Part shown: positions 7,275-12,912 of the stretch, in pieces
How positions within the stretch are numbered: the stretch's first letter is position 1
Layout of the letters: every line of letters begins with the position of its first letter
Assembly (NCBI GenBank): GCA_964631175.1
Contig: CAZVWH010000071.1
Coordinates: forward strand, 1 to 15,159
Reading direction: 5' to 3'
Source: CAZVWH01 sp964631175
GTDB taxonomy: Bacteria; Planctomycetota; Phycisphaerae; Sedimentisphaerales; Anaerobacaceae
DNA: 15,159 nt
Made by a program: the position numbers and the translations under genes
The notes under the pieces: generated by a model
The model's input: only the letters and a program-made list of their open reading frames with translations
What the model was told of the DNA's origin: nothing
The model's database searches: none

Positions 7275-7297
7275 AAATGCCTAAAGTGAGCTAAAGT
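7275..7297. repeat. Dispersed 23-bp repeat, copy 2
   Basis: Exact copy of 6641-6663 in the same orientation, 634 bases away. The flanks of the two copies differ beyond the repeat, so this is a dispersed short element and not a long duplication. Confidence 0.8.
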
Positions 7298-7390
7298 TAC
7301 ATCCATAATTTTAGTCCACAGGATGTGGCGCCAGCCATCCCAGCGACCTTACGGCAGCACTTTAGTCACTTCACATCCTCCGACTTGGCT

Positions 7391-7428
7391 CAGGCCTGTC
7401 CCAAGCAAGGCCGAGGGGACGGGCTTTA
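7391..7428. repeat. Dispersed repeat of PSKAEG type, copy 1
   Basis: A 38-base stretch that matches the reverse complement of 12565-12602 at 30 of 38 positions, including a shared 12-mer AAGGCCGAGGGG. Read in one frame the two copies give VPSKAEGTGF and APSKAEGAGF, hence the label. The ends GCCTGTCC (7394-7401) and GGACGGGC (7417-7424) form an inverted repeat with one mismatch, so it is itself a small palindrome. It lies just beyond the end of the glycosidase gene. Confidence 0.65.
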
Positions 7429-7442
7429 GGCACTTTAGTTTT

Positions 7443-8633
7443 CTATGGCTGCTGTGCTCTTGGCCAATCGCGGATGTCTTCAAAAAAAGGAGTTTTTTGT
7501 TTTTCCACACACCCAGCGGCGTATAGGTACATCGCTGCTGACCAGCTTTGCCAGTCCTCGCCCTGAGGTGTCCCATCTTGTGCTCGCAACCATTCATTGA
7601 AGCCGAACTCAACATTTACCGCACGGGCCGGACGGACAAGCTCCGTAAGAGCAATCAATCTTTTCTCGGCAAGCTGCTGCTTGCCGGCAGCTACCAAGGC
7701 GGCTATGTAGAATCCGCAAATGAAAGGCCAAACGCCCCCATTATGATATTCGCCGGGCTGGTTGTATTTTGCGTACCTCGGCATCCAATCCGGATCCCCT
7801 TCTCTTACATACGGAAAAAAATTGGGCGGTAAATCGACAGCTAAATCTTCGTTCTTCCGCAGGGCTGCGCACTCTGTTTCTATCCATGCAACGAGATCTT
7901 TGGCTCTACTTGGAGATGCAATTCCCGTCAGAATAGCCAGGCTATTGCCCAACAAATCAAAGCGATCGCTACGATAGACCTTATATGACCATAAAGCATA
8001 ATATGGTTTGTATCTTAGAACCAGTCCTTCATGCACATGACGCTGTTGCCTTTCGCCTTTCACGGTAAATCGACCCATCATCTCTCTCAGCTTAGACGCC
8101 CGTTCATCCTGGCCGAAAAGACGCAGGTAAGTATAGACTATGGTATTTACAAACAGTCCGTAGCCCACGACCCACTGCTCGTCACGCCAATCACTGGTCG
8201 GTAGCTGCGCGACAATAACCCGGTCGGAAGGACTTTGATATTCCATCCAGGTCATGGCTTTTTGCACAGCTTGTTCAAGAAAGTCGGTCTCGCCGGTGAC
8301 TTTTCTAAACAGCCCTACCGCCATCAGAAATAATGCAGTGGTATCGCTCGCTCCCCGGTCTTGGGGATCGTGAGCCAACGATGGAATATGCCCAAGCCGA
8401 CTCTGGTTTCGAGCGGTAGTTTCGATAACCTTTCTTAACGATTCTATTAGTTTTTTATTGCCTGAAACTAAAATTCCCAGCGCTGATATCATCATGTCTC
8501 GTGTGTATGGTTCGGGATAGCCCCAACCGGCGGTTCTTGGAAGTCCCCGATAAGAGCCGTGACGATTATGCAGCAAAACTTTGATCGCTGCGTTCTTGGC
8601 CTGCTCTATTATATTCTTGTCTCGCAGTTTCAT
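7443..8633 (-). CDS. (alpha/alpha)6-barrel glycoside hydrolase, GH100/amylo-glucosidase-like
   Basis: 396 residues, no signal peptide, so probably cytosolic. Conserved blocks are GWGYPEPYTRDMMISALG (36-53), whose Asp in YTRDM fits a catalytic carboxylate; GASDTTALFLMAVG (94-107); FDLLGNSLAILTGIAS (225-240), very similar to a signature of GH100 neutral/alkaline invertases; YHNGGVWPFICGFYIAALV (296-314); and FNEWLRAQDGTPQGEDWQSWSAAMYLYA (345-372). This layout is that of six-hairpin glycosidases, including GH100 invertases and amylo-alpha-1,6-glucosidases. The exact substrate cannot be told from sequence; an alpha-linked glucoside or sucrose-like sugar is plausible. It starts 3 bases after the stop of the GT4 gene, without its own strong ribosome binding site, so translation is probably coupled. 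The pairing suggests a synthesis/turnover couple for one oligosaccharide. Confidence 0.8.
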   Translation of the reverse strand: MKLRDKNIIEQAKNAAIKVLLHNRHGSYRGLPRTAGWGYPEPYTRDMMISALGILVSGNKKLIESLRKVIETTARNQSRLGHIPSLAHDPQDRGASDTTALFLMAVGLFRKVTGETDFLEQAVQKAMTWMEYQSPSDRVIVAQLPTSDWRDEQWVVGYGLFVNTIVYTYLRLFGQDERASKLREMMGRFTVKGERQQRHVHEGLVLRYKPYYALWSYKVYRSDRFDLLGNSLAILTGIASPSRAKDLVAWIETECAALRKNEDLAVDLPPNFFPYVREGDPDWMPRYAKYNQPGEYHNGGVWPFICGFYIAALVAAGKQQLAEKRLIALTELVRPARAVNVEFGFNEWLRAQDGTPQGEDWQSWSAAMYLYAAGCVEKQKTPFFEDIRDWPRAQQP

Positions 8634-8636
8634 TTC

Positions 8637-9779
8637 TTATGAAATCCCCAACTTTGTTGAGACGGTCTCGATAAATCTCTTGGCGATAACACGGTAGTCA
8701 TAATTCTCTACGGCGCGTTTTCTTCCCGCCTGGCCCATCTTCTTTCTCAGCTCGGCATCCTGCATCAAGTCCATAAGATAATTGGCTATGTCATGTACAC
8801 TCGCACGATAATCGACCGTTCGCGGTCTTTTGAAGATTACTCGATGTCCCTCCTCGTATCCGGATTCATCACCTACAGTCGTCTCTCTCATCCTTATTTC
8901 CTGAGCGATGCCTGCCAAAAAAGCATTTTGGCCGTGCACCATCGTATCAAGCATTCCCATCGCTTTTATGCCTATCACCGGCTTGCCGCAGGCACCTGCT
9001 TCGACCTGTATCATTCCAAAACCTTCCAGACGCGATGGCGCCGCATAAATATCGCACGCGGCTAAAAGATAAGGCATAAAATTGCGAGAGACACGACTGG
9101 TTGTATAAATAACATTCTTCTCAATCCCAAGGTGCGTAGCAAGCTGCAGGTCGGCAAGGCTTTGCTGCTCCGTTCGGGGTTGGGGCCAAACTTTACAGAC
9201 ATACTTCCAGTCAGGAGCCTTAGTATCGTTGATTGCCAGGGCCTGCATAACTTCATGAGCTCCCTTAGAGGCTGCATCACCACCGATTGTAAGAATCACT
9301 ATCTGGTCCGGTGCAATCCCCAGTGCTTCGCGAACAGCAGCGACTTTCGGGTCATTCTTGTCACGAGGAATAAAAGAGTCCGTATCGCAGCCGACAGGGA
9401 GCACTTTGATGTTTTCGCCGCTGAGACCGTCCCGCATGTAGATCTTCTTTACCCATTTGGATGTTACTAATATAAGGGGAAGCGCCTCCAGAACCTCAAA
9501 GTAGTTTACCATATAGCCGTCTGCAACCAGCCAGGGCACAGGCTGAACACCATACCGTTGAGGATGAAGCACCAGATGGGGTGTGTGGCCCCAGTAACCA
9601 ACTCCCAGAACCACATCCGGCTCGAACCAGCGATAATACCACTCTTTTTCCTGAGCCGATTCGAAATTCACCGCATGGGCTTCGACACCCATCTCCTTCA
9701 GACCTTTGTAAAGAAGGTCACCCTGAGTTGCCAAGCCTCCAGGAGATGGGGGATAATCGTAAAGAACCAGCACTTTCAT
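8637..9779 (-). CDS. Glycosyltransferase family 4 (GT-B fold)
   Basis: 380 residues, cytosolic. The N-terminal Rossmann domain begins MKVLVLYDYPPSPGGLATQGDLLY, the usual GT4 opening with the Gly-rich acceptor loop. The C-terminal domain has VILTIGGDAASKGAHEVMQAL (161-181) and the E-x7-E motif in LEGFGMIQVEAGACGKPVIG (Glu252 and Glu260), which binds the nucleotide-sugar donor in retaining GT4 enzymes. The chain ends with the family's typical helix (MGQAGRKRAVENYDYRVIAKRFIETV). Donor and acceptor are unknown. AGGAG 8 bases upstream of ATG 9779 supports the start. The PIG-L deacetylase gene ends 11 bases upstream and the glycosidase begins 3 bases downstream, so these three are very likely one operon. 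Confidence 0.93.
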   Translation of the reverse strand: MKVLVLYDYPPSPGGLATQGDLLYKGLKEMGVEAHAVNFESAQEKEWYYRWFEPDVVLGVGYWGHTPHLVLHPQRYGVQPVPWLVADGYMVNYFEVLEALPLILVTSKWVKKIYMRDGLSGENIKVLPVGCDTDSFIPRDKNDPKVAAVREALGIAPDQIVILTIGGDAASKGAHEVMQALAINDTKAPDWKYVCKVWPQPRTEQQSLADLQLATHLGIEKNVIYTTSRVSRNFMPYLLAACDIYAAPSRLEGFGMIQVEAGACGKPVIGIKAMGMLDTMVHGQNAFLAGIAQEIRMRETTVGDESGYEEGHRVIFKRPRTVDYRASVHDIANYLMDLMQDAELRKKMGQAGRKRAVENYDYRVIAKRFIETVSTKLGIS

Positions 9780-9790
9780 TTCTATCTCTC

Positions 9791-10519
9791 CTATTCTTTA
9801 TGAGCTTGTTTGGGCATAGATGCTTTCTTAAAGCAGCGAAAAGCTTCCTGACGTGGAACGGTCTTAGCTTCAAAGCTGTCAGGCTCAAAACCATATATTT
9901 GGGTGATTATATCATATTTTTGTTGCCAGATTTCCCCCGGCAGGTTTACCAGAATATCCGGATTATCAACCGGCTTGGGCAGATACTTACGTCCGCCATC
10001 CTCATAAGCGAACATCCATATCTCTTTAGCAGGCAATTGACCGCTTTGCCACAATTTCAGGACAGATTTTGCTGTCTCCTCATGCCTTAGATGTCGTGTA
10101 TATTCACCTTGCAGTCCGTGTGTCATAATAAGGTCGAATTCATCCTTCGTAGTATGTAGGGTGCGATATTTCGCACCATTAACCATCTTTTGGTGCGATG
10201 AATCGCACCCTACCGTCCTGTCTTCTGCGAGCAATTGAATTATTGTATTTTGCGTTTTACGTTCGTCCAGCGGAGTTTGTTCGGGCCCATCATCAAGGTT
10301 GCCCATAGCTCCAGTCGCATTAAACTGCTCCAAGGCTCGAAAAAACTTTGACGAGCGATCCGGATCACTTTTCCTACAGAGCGTAACCACCGTCCATTCA
10401 CTTTCCGGATGCATCAATATCGTGCCCCCAGCCCACAGAGTCTCATCATCGGGATGTGCTACAATTACTGCGCACTTGCCGAAGGGCCATACCTGTCTAT
10501 TTATTTCTGAATCGCTCAT
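9791..10519 (-). CDS. PIG-L/LmbE family deacetylase carrying an in-frame palindromic insert
   Basis: 242 residues. The zinc-binding motif AHPDDETLWAGG (21-32), with His22, Asp24 and Asp25 in HPDDE, and the later HGLQGEYTRHLRHEE (134-148) identify the family, which removes acetyl groups from N-acetylated amino sugars. The C-terminal YEDGGRKYLP fits as well. Residues ~103-122 do not belong to the family. They are encoded by a 58-bp double palindrome (10156-10213) read without a stop, between LLAEDR and the strand DEFDLIMTHG. This is a variable loop region, so the enzyme may still be active. The start ATG 10519 is the only good one in frame; the Shine-Dalgarno is weak (AGGG very close). UPF0316 lies 28 bases upstream and GT4 11 bases downstream. 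The likely substrate is the sugar product of the neighbouring GT4, an inference from context. Confidence 0.9.
   Translation of the reverse strand: MSDSEINRQVWPFGKCAVIVAHPDDETLWAGGTILMHPESEWTVVTLCRKSDPDRSSKFFRALEQFNATGAMGNLDDGPEQTPLDERKTQNTIIQLLAEDRTVGCDSSHQKMVNGAKYRTLHTTKDEFDLIMTHGLQGEYTRHLRHEETAKSVLKLWQSGQLPAKEIWMFAYEDGGRKYLPKPVDNPDILVNLPGEIWQQKYDIITQIYGFEPDSFEAKTVPRQEAFRCFKKASMPKQAHKE
10156..10213. repeat. 58-bp double-hairpin palindromic element inside the PIG-L gene
   Basis: Two 23-base arms (10156-10178 and 10191-10213) are inverted copies of each other at 20 of 23 positions, around a 12-base spacer. Each arm also folds by itself: GGTGCGA-TATT-TCGCACC on the left and GGTGCGA-TGAA-TCGCACC on the right. 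All three mismatches between arms fall in or beside these 4-base loops. The outermost bases are GTAGGG and CCCTAC. The structure resembles REP/BIME elements mobilised by RAYT transposases. The triplet CGT occurs on both sides (10148-10150 and 10214-10216), 66 bases apart. This would be an in-frame multiple, but it is too short to call a target duplication. Confidence 0.88.
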
Positions 10520-10547
10520 GCCCTATTGTTTAGAACAAAGAATAATC

Positions 10548-11150
10548 CTATTTGCCTTTTCGAAATGGTCGCAGTACCCTGAGCAAACCAAAATCCCGCC
10601 AGCTTTGCCGAATAGGAAATATTCCTTTTTCGACAAAACCCACTTCCTCCATTGTGTAAAATGCGTGTGGATTAAATTTCTTGATAGAATCAACCACACT
10701 CGGGGCTTCACGCCGAGGTACGATGGTAAAAACGACCTTTACCTCACCGCTGGTTCCATGGCCGTCAACACTGGTAACTCCATAGTTTTTGGATTTCAAA
10801 TGCTCCACCAACTGCAGAGCATCTATTTTAGTAACCACCCGTATCAGTACAATGCCTAAAGATAGTTTCTCAGCTATACAGATGCCTACGTAGTTACCCA
10901 TAGCGAAACCGCCGGCATAAGCAATATAACACAAAGGATTAGAAAGATTCTTCATAATCTGGCCGATAGCAAGAAGCCAGATTAAGATTTCAAAAAAACC
11001 AACGATAGGGGCCAGGTACTTTAATCCTCTTGATACAAATATCACCCGCACCGTCCCCATACTAACATCAACAATCCTGGCTGTGAAGATTAGAAGAGGA
11101 ATCACAAACCATGTGTAGAAAGTCAAGCTAAGAAGCAATACATTGTCCAT
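10548..11150 (-). CDS. UPF0316/DUF2179 membrane protein
   Basis: 200 residues. The N-terminal half has three hydrophobic segments (LLLSLTFYTWFVIPLLIFTA ~5-24; YLAPIVGFFEILIWLLAIGQI ~45-65; PLCYIAYAGGFAMGNYVGI ~72-90). The motif RIVDVSMGTVRVIFVSRG is typical of UPF0316 proteins. The C-terminal half (~105-172) is a soluble DUF2179 domain: LIRVVTKIDALQLVEHLKSKNYGVTSVDGHGTSGEVKVVFTIVPRR. Its function is unknown in the family. DUF2179 domains are thought to sense or regulate at the membrane. It is followed 28 bases later by the PIG-L gene and preceded 22 bases earlier by an RCK_C-domain gene on the same strand. ATG 11150 has no clear Shine-Dalgarno. Family assignment is confident from the domain layout. 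Confidence 0.88.
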   Translation of the reverse strand: MDNVLLLSLTFYTWFVIPLLIFTARIVDVSMGTVRVIFVSRGLKYLAPIVGFFEILIWLLAIGQIMKNLSNPLCYIAYAGGFAMGNYVGICIAEKLSLGIVLIRVVTKIDALQLVEHLKSKNYGVTSVDGHGTSGEVKVVFTIVPRREAPSVVDSIKKFNPHAFYTMEEVGFVEKGIFPIRQSWRDFGLLRVLRPFRKGK

Positions 11151-11172
11151 ATTTGTTCTTTCAAAGTTACAA

Positions 11173-11385
11173 TCAAGGATTCATGCAAATTTTATTTCTG
11201 ATATTCTCTAACTTTCCAAAGCAAATAAGCTCATCATTTAGGATGATGCTCATATCGGCTGCCGGGTTGGGTATTGTCTGTCCATCTCTGACTATTGCCA
11301 GTACGGTAATGTCATGCCTTCTCAAGTTCGACCTGGCGAGCGTCTTGTTTAATACGGGACTGCCGGCGGAAACTACAACTCTCGA
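11173..11385 (-). CDS. C-terminal end of a TrkA_C/RCK_C domain protein, cut by the assembly gap
   Basis: The frame is open from the edge of the N run (first codon 11385-11383) to TGA at 11175-11173, 70 residues. SRVVVSAGSPVLNKTLARSN, then DITVLAIVRDGQTIPNPAADM, then SIILNDELICFGKLENI match the RCK C-terminal domain: the Gly-Ser-P-L-x-x-K-T-L block, the V-x-A-I-x-R-x-G strand and the closing G/N-D-x-L-x-x-x-G hairpin. This domain binds ligands in K+ channels and cation/proton antiporters or acts as a stand-alone regulatory subunit (KhtT-like). Which of these applies cannot be known because the N-terminal part is lost in the gap. The stop is 22 bases before the UPF0316 start, so they may be cotranscribed. 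It is easily missed because the CorA reading frame, if extended through the Ns, runs across it in another frame. Confidence 0.75.
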   Translation of the reverse strand, partial: SRVVVSAGSPVLNKTLARSNLRRHDITVLAIVRDGQTIPNPAADMSIILNDELICFGKLENIRNKICMNP

Positions 11386-11485
11386 NNNNNNNNNNNNNNN
11401 NNNNNNNNNNNNNNNNNNNNNNNNNNNNNNNNNNNNNNNNNNNNNNNNNNNNNNNNNNNNNNNNNNNNNNNNNNNNNNNNNNNNN
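11386..11485. other. Assembly gap (100 N)
   Basis: Exactly 100 N, the conventional placeholder for a scaffold gap of unknown size. It hides the last codons of corA, any intergenic DNA, and the start and most of the RCK_C-domain gene. Distance and even adjacency across it are uncertain. Confidence 0.99.
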
Positions 11486-12535
11486 CATAACCACGGCCAC
11501 CAAAACCATGACCAGCAAAACAGCCGAATAACCCCACCGCCATCCTAATTCCGGCATATACTTAAAATTCATTCCGTAAACGCCTGCGATAAAAGTTAGA
11601 GGAATAAAAATGGTTGCTATTATCGTAAGCACTTTCATAACGGCGTTCATCTTATTGCTGATGCTCGAAAGATATAAATCAACCATTCCTGAAACCATAT
11701 CCCGGAAGCTTTCTATGGTATCTATAATCTGTATGGTGTGGTCGTAAACATCCCTTAGATACAAGCCGGTGGACTCATTAATTAGAGCCGACTCGGTTCT
11801 CTGTAAGCCGCTTATCAGCTCTCGCAAAGGCCAGACTGACTTACGTAGGACAATCATCTCTCTTTTCAGCCGATGGATTTGCTGGAGCGTTTGCTCGGTA
11901 GGCGCCGTGACCAATTGTTCTTCAAGAATCTCGATCTTCTCTCCTACTTTCTCTAAGATAGTAAAATAGCTATCAACGACGGCATCTATTAATGAGTAAG
12001 CAAGATAATCCGGCCCCATTTTGCGGATTCGTCCCTTTGCATTTCTGATTCTGTCTCTGATTTGGTCAAACACATCGCCGAGCTGTTCCTGGAAGGAGAT
12101 AACAAAGTTAGAGCCCAGTACGATACTTACCTGCTCGGTCTCGACTGTTTGGTTATCACCGGTGCAAGTGAGCATTGTAAGCACTATAAAGATGTACTTT
12201 TCAAAATCCTCCAACTTTGGACGTTGTCCGGTATGAAGGATATCTTCAAGAACAAGGGGGTGCAGCTCAAACTTTCGGCCAAGCTTCTCTATTATCTGGA
12301 CGTCGTGAAGACCGTCTATATTTATCCATGTTACAGTAGGCGTGGTTTTGAAAGCAAAGCAATCTTCGACGTTCGAGACCTGTTTTTCAGCGAGATTCTG
12401 CTCGTCATAGTCGATGTAGGTTATCCGAACGGTTTCGACCCTTTTCTCGCCAACATAAACAAGCGTCCCCGGCGGCAGGCCGGCCGGCTTATACTGCCGT
12501 TTATGCAATCGGGGCTTCTTCGCTGCCTCTTTCAT
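11486..12535 (-). CDS. corA: CorA-type magnesium/cobalt transporter, 3' end lost in the gap
   Basis: 350 residues are visible from ATG 12535 to the gap, with GAGGA 9 bases upstream of the start. CorA is a homopentameric inner-membrane channel for Mg2+ and Co2+. The N-terminal cytoplasmic domain contains VTWINIDGLHDVQIIEKLGRKFELHPLVLEDILHTGQRPKLEDFEKYIFIVLTM, a family hallmark. The long stalk helix holds LRREMIVLRKSVWPLRELISGL-type sequence (LKREMIVLRKSVWPLREL). The first membrane segment ends in the selectivity motif YGMNF (Gly-Met-Asn at 321-323), followed by MPELGWRWGYSAVLLVMVLVAVVM, the second segment. Only about 10-15 basic C-terminal residues should be missing. Sequence beyond the gap belongs to a different gene. 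Mg2+-responsive leaders were not seen; the upstream 160 bases hold repeats. Confidence 0.95.
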
Positions 12536-12564
12536 TTTTTATCTTCCTCTAAATAACCCCCCAA

Positions 12565-12602
12565 TAAACCCGGCCCCCTCGGCCTTACTCGGTGCATGCC
12601 TG
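12565..12602. repeat. Dispersed repeat of PSKAEG type, copy 2
   Basis: The reverse complement of this 38-base stretch matches 7391-7428 at 30 of 38 positions. It lies 30 bases upstream of the corA start, between corA and the LapA-like gene. Its minus-strand reading frame continues as TLFRHAPSKAEGAGF, a non-gene translation of the repeat. Next to it, CCTGAACAGG (12599-12608) is a short palindrome that may belong to the same element. Confidence 0.65.
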
Positions 12603-12650
12603 AACAGGGTCGAAGGATTGGGGTGCTAAATATCATTTGGTTTGGCAATA

Positions 12651-12694
12651 AGTACGGGATAAATAAAACACATTTATTTTATATGATCCGTACT
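12651..12694. repeat. Hairpin downstream of the LapA-like gene
   Basis: AGTACGG (12651-12657) pairs with CCGTACT (12688-12694). Inside, AT-rich runs (ATAAATAAAA and TTATTTTAT) can extend the stem around CACAT. On the minus strand it starts 4 bases after the LapA-like stop, so it may stabilise or end that transcript. There is no proper T tract after the stem, so it is only a possible terminator. Confidence 0.5.
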
Positions 12695-12697
12695 ACT

Positions 12698-12910
12698 TTA
12701 TACCTTAGATTGGCCGGGTTTTTTCAACATAAAACTTACAATCAACCCCGTGGCAAAGCCTAAGCCAAACGTCAATATCAGAAGTAAAGCTCTCGACATT
12801 TCAATAGACATAAAAAGTATTTTTGTTTTTACCACTTCTGTGTTTTGAACAAAAATGATAAGAGCCAATATTGAAATGACAGCTAAAATAATTATTTTTG
12901 CTTTTTTCAT
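12698..12910 (-). CDS. Small LapA-domain (DUF1049) membrane protein
   Basis: 70 residues from ATG 12910. Two hydrophobic helices are visible: AKIIILAVISILALIIFVQN (~4-23) and SRALLLILTFGLGFATGLIVSFML (~39-62), separated by the short TEVVKTKILFMSIEM strand and ending in basic KKPGQSKV. This is the plain LapA_dom layout: IxFxxQN after the first helix, then xxLLxxxFxxGxxxGxxxS in the second. Proteins of this type in proteobacteria take part in lipopolysaccharide assembly; in other phyla the role is unknown. An in-frame TTG at 12916 also exists, but AAGG lies 9 bases before ATG 12910. The MFS gene ends with TGA at 12915-12913, only 2 bases before this start, and the ribosome binding site lies within its last codons, so the two are translationally coupled. 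Confidence 0.82.
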   Translation of the reverse strand: MKKAKIIILAVISILALIIFVQNTEVVKTKILFMSIEMSRALLLILTFGLGFATGLIVSFMLKKPGQSKV

Positions 12911-12912
12911 TA

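Larger units (their letters stand above)
7107..7442. other. 336-base intergenic region filled with short repeats
   Basis: No convincing gene was found here. It contains the second copy of the 23-bp repeat (7275-7297). It also holds an 8-bp inverted repeat AGGATGTG/CACATCCT (7320-7327 and 7372-7379), a PSKAEG-type repeat (7391-7428) and an inverted CTAAAGTG-type fragment (7426-7440). Short open frames across it are explained by these repeats. The promoter of the 106-residue gene should lie at its left end but no clear -35/-10 pair was recognised. Confidence 0.7.

Noticed and set aside
7323..7526. A 67-residue plus-strand ORF containing VPSKAEGTGF
   Set aside because: It is the translation of a dispersed repeat plus antisense of the glycosidase 3' end.
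9581..10090. A 169-residue plus-strand reading frame
   Set aside because: Antisense to the GT4 and PIG-L genes; Pro/Ser/His-rich composition typical of a shadow frame.
8637..10519. Bacillithiol biosynthesis pair (BshA/BshB)
   Set aside because: The GT4 N-terminus does not look like BshA, and the extra glycosidase does not fit the pathway; there is also no BshC nearby.
10299..10859. A 186-residue plus-strand reading frame across two gene ends
   Set aside because: It is antisense to the PIG-L and UPF0316 genes, whose motifs are clear.
11312..11385. A 23-residue C-terminal extension of CorA on the far side of the gap
   Set aside because: It exists only if the 100 N are taken as real length and frame. 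CorA proteins end shortly after the second membrane segment, and the same bases code for an RCK_C domain in another frame.
12062..12556. A 164-residue plus-strand reading frame
   Set aside because: It is antisense to the well-supported corA gene, has no family features and no ribosome binding site.
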